DNA of 64,000 nt from Effrenium voratum (lineage: Eukaryota; Sar; Dinophyceae; Suessiales; Symbiodiniaceae), in NCBI GenBank assembly GCA_963377175.1, contig CAUJNA010000189.1, forward strand, positions 127,394 through 191,393, written 5' to 3'. The translations under genes were made by a program, and so were the position numbers. The notes beneath the pieces are model-generated. The model had not been told where the DNA came from and ran no database searches. It worked only from the letters and a program-made list of their open reading frames with translations. Shown here in pieces: positions 55,170 through 64,000 of this stretch; the stretch's first letter is position 1; each line of letters begins with the position of its first letter.

Positions 55170-55585
55170 TTCAGCTTCTGAGCACCCCAAAACCAACAAA
55201 CCCAAAAATCTCGAGAAAACCAAACACAAAAATCAGAGGCCAAACCAGCCAGTCTCATGTTGTTGTTTTGTTTGTTTTTGCTCGAGGACTGTTTGGTTTC
55301 GTTCGGTTCTTTTGGTGTTCCTCGGGTTTTTTGATGAGTAAGGGGCGCAGCAATACCACTCCAGCAAGAGCTGCGGCAGTGGCATCCTAGACTTTAATAA
55401 CAATAATTCAAGAGCAACAGGAGAGACACAGCAGAACAAGTTCAGCAATGAAGCGCATCTTGAATGCTTAGTTTCCTTTTCATTGTGTGGTTTGTTTGGC
55501 TTGAGGTGTTTGGTGGCTATTTTTGTAGTCAACAACGGTAGAAACAGGAGGTTTTGCATACTGTGCAATTAAAGACAACAGAACC
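55170..55585. other. no supportable gene
   Basis: Ordinary sequence after the satellite. A 111-codon minus frame (55233-55568) is lysine/leucine-rich without recognisable features. Confidence 0.4.
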
Positions 55586-55647
55586 ACAGCGCTTGCTTTG
55601 GCTTTTCAGAAGCACTTTGTCGCAGACCGACATTCGGCCTAGTAGTT
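55585..55647 (+). repeat. direct repeat, copy 1
   Basis: CACAGCGCTTGCTTTGGCTT followed by TTCAGAAGCACTTTGTCGCA and GACCGACATTCGGCCTAGTA. It recurs at 56203-56271 with a 6-bp indel and a few changes. Confidence 0.85.
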
Positions 55648-56202
55648 GCCAACAGCGCTGCCAGGCGCCTGGCAGTTTTCAAAAATAATCATGGTTTTCC
55701 GCAAAGAAGGGGGGATCGCGGGGGCGGGGGGGGTCGGGGGGCGGCATTGGATAGCCAACGTTGTTAGCGCGCGCGGCCAAACTTCGCTGCAGCACATGCA
55801 CACACAGACACACAGACACGCAAACACACACCCACACCCCGACACTTGGACGCGTCCCTAAAACAGGTGGCACTCAATGCCACGACGCTGACTGGAAGCT
55901 GTTTGAAAACGCTTCTCCCAAGCCAGCTGCAACGAAAGTCTCGCCATGGCGCGCATGGTAAGATGAACCCACGTTTGCACCTAAGGTGCTATCAGTGGGT
56001 GTTCTGGAGGTCCATGAAGAGCCCTAAGCCGCATGTGCTTTTGCAGAGGCTAGCCAAAGCTTTTGCCAACTAAGACACACTTACTGCCTCGAAATTTGCT
56101 GAAAAAGGGGTTTTTGCCAAAGCAACTTTTGCCAATATCGCATGACGCCAGCAATTACAATGGACGCACCACGCGCCCAGTGGCTATGATGCCAGCGAAA
56201 AG

Positions 56203-56271
56203 CACAGCGCTTGCTACTTGATTGACTTTTCAGAAGGACTTCGTCGCAGACCGACATTCGGCCTAGTAGTT
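56203..56271 (+). repeat. direct repeat, copy 2
   Basis: Same 63-69-bp sequence as 55585-55647, about 620 bp downstream. The enclosed DNA includes (CA)n-like 55796-55835 and G-rich 55708-55742 tracts but no gene. Confidence 0.85.
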
Positions 56272-56380
56272 CCTTATATTTGCGCGCGTCCAAAACACGC
56301 AAACCACTCTGTAAATACAAGTGTTTTTGGGTGAGATGAACCGCACGCTCCAAATGTAGCTCATGGGTGGTGTGCCAATA

Positions 56381-56412
56381 TATATATATATATATAGCAC
56401 CCCCCCCCCGTG
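56381..56412. repeat. (TA)n followed by poly-C
   Basis: CCAATATATATATATATATA, then GCACCCCCCCCCCG. It is organised like the (TA)n/poly-C junction at 38.9 kb. Confidence 0.85.
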
Positions 56413-56859
56413 GACCCTGGCTTGGTGAGCTTGAGCGTTTTTCCAGCGCGTTATTTTTTGCCTGTGGAGTTTGTAGCAAAACCGGGGGTGTTTAACCTAC
56501 ACACAGACAGCCCCCAGTTCAGATGAAATCCCCTCAACCGCCCATTTCACATAGTATTTCAACATTGTTTCATCACAACCCCCCACAACACAAAACCACA
56601 CATAAATGTCACATAATATTTTCCTAAATCCCAAAATTCCCGAAATAAAATCTCATAAAATCAAAACATAAATCTTACAATTTAATTTGTTGTAAGGTTT
56701 ATGGGGTTATTCCTTTCCAGTTGTTTTCTGGGAACCGTCGTGCCACGCCCCGCTCCGTGCATCGTGCTGTTTCACTTCAAGGTGCTGAAGGTGCTCCTGA
56801 CATGTTTTTGGCAAGACATGGAAGGGCAATGTGTTTGCTGGATGTGCTCAATCAATGTT

Positions 56860-57400
56860 GGCACTTTTCCCAAAAGCATTTTGGCACAAGTGTTTGGCAT
56901 CGTAGACGCTGCATGGCTCAAAAGCGGAAGAATTGCAGATGCTTTTGTCAAGATAGGAGCTTTTGACATCTACATCATCATGCTATATGGTGTTCCACGT
57001 GGTCGCCAAGATCACGAGCAATAAATCATATACTCCTTAGCTGGGCCATTGAATCAGCCACAGGACACAAAGGAAGTACATAATTAACGGAGACTAAATT
57101 TGAGAATTACAACGCATCCCATTTGGCCGCATTGAGAAAACTCGGATTTGTTGACCTGCTTTGGGAGTCAGGAGGCGGACCCACGTGCAGAGATGCTACC
57201 TACAATGAAGTAATATTAGCAAAGAGTGAAATCCTTCAATATTTTGTGAAAGGGGAGATTAAAGGTAAGCACTTTTTTGACTCACATGACCCTTTCGTTG
57301 CCACTTTCAGATTACCTTCCGACACAATCAGTATCCAGAAGTGGGTACCTCCGAAGCCATGGGACGCGTACGTGTGGACCTGGATGGGAAGACGCCTATA
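56860..57400 (+). pseudogene. LINE apurinic-type endonuclease domain, degraded
   Basis: The segment reads VFGIVDAAWLKSGRIADAFV, then ALRKLGFVDLLWESGGGPTC (57126 on), then HFFDSHDPFVATFRLPSDTI (57270 on). S-x-H-D-P is the catalytic histidine block that ends endonuclease/exonuclease/phosphatase domains (usual SDHxP). Several shifts interrupt the reading. Confidence 0.65.
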
Positions 57401-58627
57401 ACGCTCAGAAACCCACACCACATACTCAGACATTGACCGCGCCTGAGTGGTTGGGCAGGTGAGGTCGAGAAGTCGCTCGACTAGCCATACGACTTCAGCA
57501 TGCAACGGATCCAATTTCGATAGTGCCGAGCTTGCCGAAGCAGATGAAAAACAAGTGCGCCAAGACGCCAGTTGCAAATGTGCAAGGATCTACACTGCCT
57601 AAGATCGACCAGGGTGCATATACCCCACCTTGTGATGCACATAGCTTCCAAGCCAACATGTGACACGCCAGGTGCGAAGGATGCATTGGCTTATAAACCT
57701 GTGAAAGCCATACAAAGCAGACCGACAGAAGATGACCATTGGAACTTGCAAGCCTAAAAGAGTGGAAAGCCATTCTTAAAGCTGGAGGTTTTGCCCCATC
57801 CTTTCACGTGTGGCTGCTTAAGCACCGCCTCTGTGACGACGCGCCTATGGATATGCCATCCTTAGATCAGCTTGTGCCAATACATGAAAGTTTCAAAAAA
57901 TACACAGACGACTTTCATAACCGCGGAAGAAGCAAAGACTTAAGGATTTTAAAGCCACAATTCATATGGACTAAAGCATTAGGGGGCAAATGACCTACTC
58001 CTAATACGTGAGTGTGAGCATCCGCCCATCAATCAACTCCTCATTCAGGTTGAGCGTGAAGGGCAGTTACTTCGGAACAAAAAGAAGGGAGTGTGCAAAA
58101 TTCGCCTTGCAGATGCAAACCTACAGCGAAGGCAGGAAATCTACATTGACCACCATAAGTGACGGTCGAGGACTACGACGGCGATATCCTATCCGTGGCC
58201 ACGAAACGTGAACTGCCTGCAATCGTGCAAGTGGCATACACTCAATGCCTCACGACCCCAGTAGACATGAATGCAAAAATTGCTGCCTTTTGGAATACTT
58301 GGTGGCAACGGGACAAAGCAGCAGGGGTCCTTGAGGATACAAATTGGGCCGACGTGTAAATCTGATAAACTTTGAAATACCGCAGCATCCCGAGCATGAA
58401 AGTCATGCATCCGAAGAAGAAATTTGGAAAATGCGCCTGTTGAAGACAAAAACGAATACACCCAGAGGAGCTTGCGGTTTCTCCAGGAACGACTAATCAG
58501 ACTTCCCCCGCGCACAAGAAAAACTACGTGAATGACTAAACCTTTTGCTACGAAAGGATGGCCAGACATCCTATGCCAAGCAAAACGTGTCATGTAGCTA
58601 AAAAAACTTGATTTGGGCAATGAACAT

Positions 58628-59250
58628 AACACACGGCCAATAACTATTTTCTCGTGATATACAGGCTTTGGGCCAAAGCGCACGCCTACGTGGGTGTATG
58701 GCAAAATGGATGCCAAACACACTTTGTACCTTTATGCCAGGAAAGGGACCGTCGGATGTCTGGTATGATATCCAGCAACAGGTGGAAATTGCACACTAGA
58801 TGCGACTGGCTTAAGCGGCATTGTGTAGATTTGCAAAAATTCTTTAATGCCCTACCACGCAGACCGACACTTGTGCTGTAAAAAGGTAGGAGTTTCACAA
58901 ACGGTCATAGACGCCTGGGAATCTTTCCTCCGCCAAAGCAGACGCCGATTGTGACTGTACACGCGCTATCGCCGCCCATGCACAGTACCACAGGTTTGCC
59001 GGAAGGAGATCCGGCGTCGTTGCCTGTGCATGGAGCTTTGCCTGGTAACACACCTCTCGCAACAGACTACTGAAAAAGAAACCACACTTTATGGCTATGC
59101 TGATAACTAGAATGGCTTACACAGAACCCTGAAGCCCATAAGAAGCTTTAAGCCGTAATAACAGTTTTTGCAATGCCTGGAGACAAGTTGTTGCATAGAC
59201 AAAAGCTGGTGTTGGTACACTAATCCAACGCACCGATAAGCTAGAATCAC
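58628..59250 (+). pseudogene. LINE reverse transcriptase domain, degraded
   Basis: NTRPITIFS is at 58628-58654, the usual RPIT block before the palm. TGLPEGDP is at 58990-59013 (RT block with G-x-P-x-G/Q-D). YADN is at 59096-59107, followed directly by TAG; this is the catalytic Y/F-x-D-D box in its Y-A-D-N form. IDKSWCWYTN starts at 59195. Between them stops and shifts are frequent. Confidence 0.75.
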
Positions 59251-60258
59251 TCAATCGTGACCTGCCAACACATCAACAAATTCGTCTCACCCACAGTGAG
59301 ACTGATTAGGAGCAGGGATGCGATATACCAAAAAGTGCAATAGCGAGCTACTGAGGCGTAGACACACTAAGGCTGAGAAAAAACTTGACAAAAATTTCCA
59401 GACTGCCATAGCGAGCGAGGACAAAGCAAAGCTTATCAAGGTCGCGGTGCTGCCTTAATGTTCTATGCCAGTGAAATTCAATCCGTACCTGGGGACTAAT
59501 ACAGGCCTCACGTACTAAAATTGCAAAGAGTGTCTACGCCGGGAAAAAGACTACCAATCCTTGGTTAGTCTGCTCATATTACACCGTGATCCATAGACTC
59601 CGAAATTTGCTGATTGAAAATTCCCTGCGAGTGGCTCACAAGCTAGCCAAGAAGAGACCGGAAAAAATTCGACAGCTGTGGGATACCTAATTCGAATTGA
59701 CGCGGCCAAAAAAGACAAAATGGGGGCCAGCATCCACCCTATGCAACCACATCAGGAGATTGGGATGGACCATTCAGGCCGAAGGACAACTGGTTTTCAA
59801 AAGTCTGATTTTGAGTCTCCCATGCGACGCATGGGGAAAAATAAAGCAGATGTTGTCGTGAAAGAGATAGGCACGAGAAAAGGCCTTAAAACTCTGACAC
59901 CCCGAAACTTAAGGCTGACTCGACAAATCATGACTGAAGAAATTGACCAATCAAAACAAGGATGATACTTGCATGGTGACGGGCAGCGTTCAAACAAATT
60001 GATGAAAGCCAAGTGGTCAGACACCCCAACCTCATGCGAATTGTGTGGTCAAGAAGACACTTGGGAACATAGATGAAAAGCTGCACTTTCTCTCAGCCGA
60101 CTGCCGACGTGCTTCAAAACACTGAGCATTGAATGATACGCCGCTCGAACTGCCGTAATGCCACGATGCGACTTCGACGAGCAGCTTGCAATATAAGACA
60201 CAATATGCCATATAATAATCCTAATTTCACGCTTGATCCCACACGGACATGGGGCATG

Positions 60259-60780
60259 TATGTGGATGGCAGCTGTGATAATAGTGCCACGACTCCAGAA
60301 CACTAAGAAGGGCGGGATGGGCCTAGTAGTGGACCTCATTCAAACTGATGCAGCTAGATGGTTCATTGAAAAGAGAATTGTGCCACCCGTCTTGAACGTC
60401 CGACAAGTAGGACAACCACCTGGAACACAGAGCATAAACAGAGCTGAGCTGGACGCGTGACTGTTGCCATCAGATAAATGTGCCCTCCGACATTTCCTCG
60501 GATAGCGCCTATGCGCTGCAGATGGCCAAAACGCTCGGTCAAGACCTTGACTAAAACGTTTGTGGATCGCCGAACATTTTGACCTTTAATGCAATTGCAT
60601 GAAGCCTACCAGGAGCGACCAAATGACATGCCTTTGGCCATGCATAAAGTCAAGAGCCATCAAGACCCTGGACAGGCGGGGGTGTCCGTCAAAGCATACC
60701 ATTGATTGGGAATGCTGTTGCAGACACGACTGCAAAAAGGGCCAGAGAAAACCTTGCTCCCATACTTCAGGAAGCTCATG
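60259..60780 (+). pseudogene. LINE RNase H domain, degraded
   Basis: All four catalytic regions are visible but in different frames: YVDGSCD (60259-60279, first Asp), SINRAELDA (60431-60457, Glu), SSDSAYALQMAK (about 60495-60530, second Asp) and GNAVADTTAKRA (about 60705-60740, last Asp). The domain was complete before decay. Confidence 0.75.
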
Positions 60781-61639
60781 ACAAATGTCAATATTTTGGA
60801 AAAACGTGGTAAAAGCATACAAGGCTTTTCTACGGGCTGCAACCCAAGTAGCATAGAAACCGCGCCTGCAAAAAAGGAATGAAATTGAAAGCGCAAGGCA
60901 CACAATCTTAGAAATCTGTACAGCGCAAGATGACCCACTATGAGAGTGGTGCCGGACATAGAGTTCACCTTGCCGCAATGACACCGGAAGATTGCACACG
61001 GGCCTACTGGGGCCCAACGGCCTAACACGACTCATAAGCTTCTTGAATTTATTGCGGTGGCCTGAAAACTAGAAGAACTTGGATGTGGGGTTACATGGAT
61101 TGAGCTCTTGCAATCCTACCGTTTGAGCACAAAATCCAGCCCGCCCTGAATCTAGAACCAAAAGGCAAGAACAAATATAGACTGCCAGACCTGTGTGACG
61201 AGGCCAAAATGCAGACCGTCTGCAAGGCCACTATGATTAAAAAAAAATCGATCCATGTGACTAAACTGCAGGATATGCTCCGACTAAGGATCTTTCCGGC
61301 AGAAACTAGCCAAAGAATTCTATCTCTGAGAAGGATTGGCTTCCGGCATGAAAATGCAGGTTTAACATGTAGACCTGAACTACCTTATGGGAAAGAGGTA
61401 AAAGAGACACTACATGCCATTTAAATGGCAAAGTTCATCAGGCGTCCATTACCCAAAGGGCCGGAGTAAAACAGCTGCCGCCTTAATTGACTTGACGGAA
61501 CACAGACTTGAATATGCGACGGGCGATCGTGAAAGGTTTCTTGCGCGCAAATCCTTTCACGAGAAGCGGCCTGAGGGCCCCTTGAAGCCCGCCTGGCCAA
61601 ATTAGGTCCTCAACTAGAGCACAACTCACTCGCCCTGAA

Positions 61640-61790
61640 TATCCTTTGGATGGAAATGCTCTTGCATCCCAAGTTGATTTACAACCTGGGTGGCCCTGAT
61701 GCCAAGCCAAAATCTCTCAGATAGAGATACACTTGTATCCTTAATTGAAATACAACTTGGGTGACGGTGAGGCCTTTCTTCGTCCCCTGG
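61640..61790 (+). repeat. 71-bp diverged tandem duplication
   Basis: TTGATTTACAACCTGGGTGG at 61675 and TTGAAATACAACTTGGGTGA at 61745, with related upstream sequence (ATGGAAATGCTCTTGCATCC / ATAGAGATACACTTGTATCC). It may be the LINE 3' untranslated region. Confidence 0.6.
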
Positions 61791-61945
61791 ACACTGCAGA
61801 TGCTTGATGTGACGTTTCACCTTTGGATGCCGGGGTGGCACTCCTCTTTTTGCTTTGGGAAGTCGCTTTTTATGTTGTCGTAGGCTCATTGAACTTGTCT
61901 CACTCGAACAAGGGCATGCAGTCATAGAAAGAGCGTTGGGGAAAC

Positions 61946-62300
61946 GTACGGACATCGGCGGGAAAAGTGCGGACATCGGCGGGAAACGTACGGACATCGG
62001 CGGGACAAGTACGGACATCGGCGGGAAAAGTACGGACACGGCGGGAAAAGTACGGACATCGGCGGGAAACGTACGGACATCGGCGGGAAACGTACGGACA
62101 TCGGCGGGAAACGTACGGACATCGGCGGGAAAAGTGCGGCCATCGGCGGGAAAAGTTCGGACACGGCGGGAAAAGTACGGACACGGCGGGAAAAGTGCGG
62201 ACATCGGCGGGAAACGTACAGACATCGGCGGGAAACGTACGGACATCGGCAATAAGTGCAAACATCGGCGGGAAAAGTACGGAAATCAGCGAGAAAAGTA
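61946..62300 (+). repeat. 21-bp minisatellite GTACGGACATCGGCGGGAAAA
   Basis: About 16 near-perfect units, some shortened to 18 bp (GTACGGACACGGCGGGAAAA). The array resumes with one diverged unit at 62637-62660 after the foldback element. The period is a multiple of three, so all frames of both strands are open here. Confidence 0.97.
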
Positions 62301-62636
62301 CTTGGATGGGCGGCCAACTTGCTACGTAATTGGCGAACTTTGGCGATTTGCTAAGACGCTGGCAAGTTGCCTAACTTGAGTTAGTAAGTCCACTAAGTCT
62401 GACTTAGCGGACTTACAACCTGGCTAAGTCCACTTGGCGAGCTTGAGTTAGCTAAGTAGATGCTGAGTAGTTCTAAGTCGTTAGCTAAGTCCTCTAACTC
62501 GCCAAGTGGACTTACCCAGGCTGTAAGTCCGCTAAGTCAGACTTATTGGACTTACTACCTCAAGTTAGGCAACTTGCACGTGGCTTACCAAGTCGCTTAA
62601 GTTCGCCAACTACACAGCATAGGCCGCCCATCCAAG
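62301..62636. mobile_element. 336-bp foldback (MITE-like) element inserted in the 21-bp array
   Basis: Perfect 15-bp terminal inverted repeats CTTGGATGGGCGGCC (62301-62315) and GGCCGCCCATCCAAG (62622-62636) bound the element. The arms stay complementary almost to the centre near 62468. For example CAAGTTGCCTAACTTGAG on the left pairs with CTCAAGTTAGGCAACTTG on the right, and GTCCACTTGGCGAG pairs with CTCGCCAAGTGGAC. The 21-bp array is interrupted exactly: GGGAAAAGTA-like sequence before, ACGGACATCGCCGGG after. Flanking TA (left) and CA (right) could be a 2-bp target duplication with one change. There is no coding capacity, so it is non-autonomous. Confidence 0.85.
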
Positions 62637-62639
62637 CAC

Positions 62640-62956
62640 GGACATCGCCGGGAACTTTGCTTGGAGAAATGCGCGCCTTTTGCCTTTGGTGCATTGCGCG
62701 CATTCACTCGGTTCTCCGGCCCATGAGCATGACAAGCTTCAGCGCCAGGCTCGGAGCTGCCCGTGAGACTCTTGTAGCAAAAGCAGTTGAACCTTTTGTT
62801 GCCCGCCGCAAGCAACATATTATTCGCGCTCGGAAAGGGATTCCACGTGAATGCACTGTTGCGGACATTCGGGGAAAACCTCCTTGGTTGGTCCAGGTAC
62901 ACGGCCAGGGGGTTGCCGCATTCAGCCTTGGGAGTTTGAGAAAATATTCCTGCTAG
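62640..62956 (+). CDS. plus-strand exon candidate, product unknown
   Basis: The frame reads GEMRAFCLWCIARIHSVLRP, SFSARLGAARETLVAKAVEP, ARRKQHIIRARKGIPRECTV and GKPPWLVQVHGQGVAAFSLG to a TAG at 62954-62956. It is basic, with natural composition. The upstream part of the open frame lies in the foldback element, so the true start is downstream of 62640. The minus frame over the same DNA is weaker. No family was recognised. Confidence 0.35.
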
Positions 62957-63176
62957 GGGGGTAGGGCTGCTCCGACGTGTCAGAACAGAAACACACCTCA
63001 AGGGAAGATCAGCGCGCGGTTCCTTTGATCACACGTCTATGCTGCCACGGTTGAGTGGGATCGAATTCCCAACCAGTGTTTTAGAGCGAGCGGCCCACCC
63101 TTTCTGCAGTGGACATTGGGGGCTGGTCGCTGAAGGCAAGTTTCTTTTGCCCCTCGTGAGGAAACCGAACAATATT

Positions 63177-63446
63177 TTAATCCATGTGGGGACGGTGACC
63201 ATATTCGATCATTAAGTGAAAGAACTTGATGGCAGTTTGGGAGGTGCGTTTTTCATGTTGACACATTCGGCGGCTTAATTCTTCCAGAACAAAGCAGGGA
63301 TCGTGGAAGTCCCAAAAGGGCCCCCTGAGTTCTTCGTGGGGAGATCGGCGGCGTTTGGTTGTTGGTGGCCTTGGTGCTGGTGTTGCTCCTGAAGCTCCGA
63401 AATCAGGGTTCCACATCCGCCTGGAAGTGAATAAAGCGTTTGGCAA
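63177..63446 (-). CDS. minus-strand exon candidate, product unknown
   Basis: The frame reads KRRRSPHEELRGPFWDFHDP, CFVLEELSRRMCQHEKRTSQ and AIKFFHLMIEYGHRPHMD to a stop. Charged and aromatic residues are spaced as in a folded helical protein. Splice ends were not fixed and the family is not recognised. Confidence 0.4.
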   Translation of the reverse strand: MPNALFTSRRMWNPDFGASGATPAPRPPTTKRRRSPHEELRGPFWDFHDPCFVLEELSRRMCQHEKRTSQTAIKFFHLMIEYGHRPHMD

Positions 63447-63482
63447 TCTACGTCAGGCACTCAGGCCGCATGGAGGAAAGAG

Positions 63483-63740
63483 ATGCCTTCAGCAGGGTTA
63501 GCTGTACTTTTCTTGGCGGTTTCAATCTGCACCAGTCTGCCAGTTGGGGCAAAATTCAATGAAATTTCTTTGGGCAGGGCAATATGTAATGACTTACTTA
63601 TTCAGGCAAGCTTAAGCCGCACCAACCGCTCTTGTGTGAGTTCTTTCCTGGCGGTTCACCCCACCCACTCACTCACACACTTCTACACCCTGCTTACCCG
63701 CGAACAAAGGGAGCGAGGGACAACAGGAAGAAGTGAGTGA
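63483..63740 (+). CDS. plus-strand frame with signal-peptide-like start
   Basis: The frame starts MPSAGLAVLFLAVSICTSLP, then VGAKFNEISLGRAIC. The hydrophobic core and small residues before KF look like a secretory signal peptide. The rest (LTHFYTLLTREQRERGTTGR) is low in quality, so only the first 30-40 codons may be a real first exon. Confidence 0.3.
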   Translation: MPSAGLAVLFLAVSICTSLPVGAKFNEISLGRAICNDLLIQASLSRTNRSCVSSFLAVHPTHSLTHFYTLLTREQRERGTTGRSE

Positions 63741-63750
63741 TTAGTGAGTG

Positions 63751-63847
63751 CCCATTCCCTTCCTTCTAAGCCACGCCGTGTAACGGAGAAGTGGCTAGGG
63801 AAGGATTAGGAATGGGGTTCTATTCGAACATAAAACACATGTTCGAA
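63751..63847. repeat. two adjacent hairpins
   Basis: The first pairs CCCATTCCCTTCCTTCTAAG (63751 on) with GCTAGGGAAGGATTAGGAAT (63794 on), imperfectly. The second is a perfect 9-bp inverted repeat TTCGAACAT (63823-63831) / ATGTTCGAA (63839-63847) with a 7-base loop. AT-richer DNA follows to the window end with no gene. Confidence 0.6.
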
Positions 63848-64000
63848 CAAAAAACACATATGGGAAAACTATATCCTTACTAAATCATACTCAAAAATCC
63901 AACTCTAGTTTGAAGCAAAGTCCTACTTGGAAAGGGTATCATATTGGGACATTTCGGAGGGCTCCGGGTTCCAAAAAATTATGAGGCTTGGGGGGCCCAA

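Larger units (their letters stand above)
56700..61440 (+). mobile_element. near full-length but heavily mutated LINE-type retrotransposon
   Basis: Plus-strand remnants occur in LINE order: endonuclease (about 56860-57400), a linker, reverse transcriptase (about 58600-59250), RNase H (60259-60780) and a C-terminal segment to about 61430 (WIELLQSYRL; LRRIGFRHENAGLTCRPELP). Dozens of stops and frameshifts show it is dead. The 5' flank (56510-56700) is AT-rich and no LTRs are present. From memory the YADN box, the IDKSWCWYTN segment and a LINE-borne RNase H are features of a LINE family abundant in dinoflagellates. The likely 3' end is close to the duplicated segment at 61.64-61.79 kb. Confidence 0.8.

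Overview
The window looks like repeat-dense nuclear DNA of a large eukaryotic genome. A dinoflagellate (Symbiodiniaceae/Suessiales type) fits best; this is inference. The reasons are: no prokaryote-style gene anywhere; coding segments in short pieces with GT-AG and GC-AG intron ends; nearly all exon-like pieces on the minus strand (one-way gene order); two decayed retroelements whose gag/protease and YADN-type reverse transcriptase resemble, from memory, families common in dinoflagellates; and about 15 kb of micro- and minisatellites. No tRNA, full rRNA or CRISPR array was seen.

Layout: 0-2.7 kb is an ATC/GAT-rich array with an embedded ~100-bp unit that returns at 33-35.6 kb. 2.9-6.4 kb holds no convincing gene. 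6.5-8.4 kb has decayed minus-strand coding sequence. 9.3-11.8 kb is a 9-bp satellite (GTTAATAAA) with a higher-order repeat. 12.9-14.4 kb has minus-strand exons. 14.8-18.5 kb is four GC-rich minisatellites. 18.7-21.5 kb holds a minus exon, a plus-strand gene candidate and a 191-bp tandem duplication. 21.7-23.3 kb is polypyrimidine and ATCT tracts. 23.3-25.9 kb has minus-strand exons. 26.1-28.4 kb is a decayed Ty1/copia-like element. 30.1-32.9 kb is a minus-strand gene with about a dozen helical exons. 36-38 kb holds more minus exons. 39.9-43.8 kb is the best-resolved gene: minus strand, with a CRAL-TRIO (Sec14-like) domain rebuilt across five exons. 44.6-47.5 kb is minisatellites. 48-51.6 kb is a minus-strand gene candidate, one exon of which carries a cytosine-5 DNA methyltransferase motif VIII signature. 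52.9-55.2 kb is a second long 9-bp satellite (GAACGTTTG/GAACGTTTC). 56.7-61.4 kb is a near full-length but heavily mutated LINE. 61.9-62.64 kb is a 21-bp array interrupted by a 336-bp foldback element. 62.6-63.8 kb holds small exon candidates and hairpins.

Function: only the CRAL-TRIO gene (lipid binding/transfer), the two retroelements and, more weakly, the methyltransferase exon can be assigned. The other coding segments are called on reading-frame quality alone (amphipathic composition, long frames beside plausible splice ends), and their products are not recognised. Several contain in-frame stops or frameshifts and are probably pseudogenes. The largest open frames in the window are artefacts of satellites whose period is a multiple of three.
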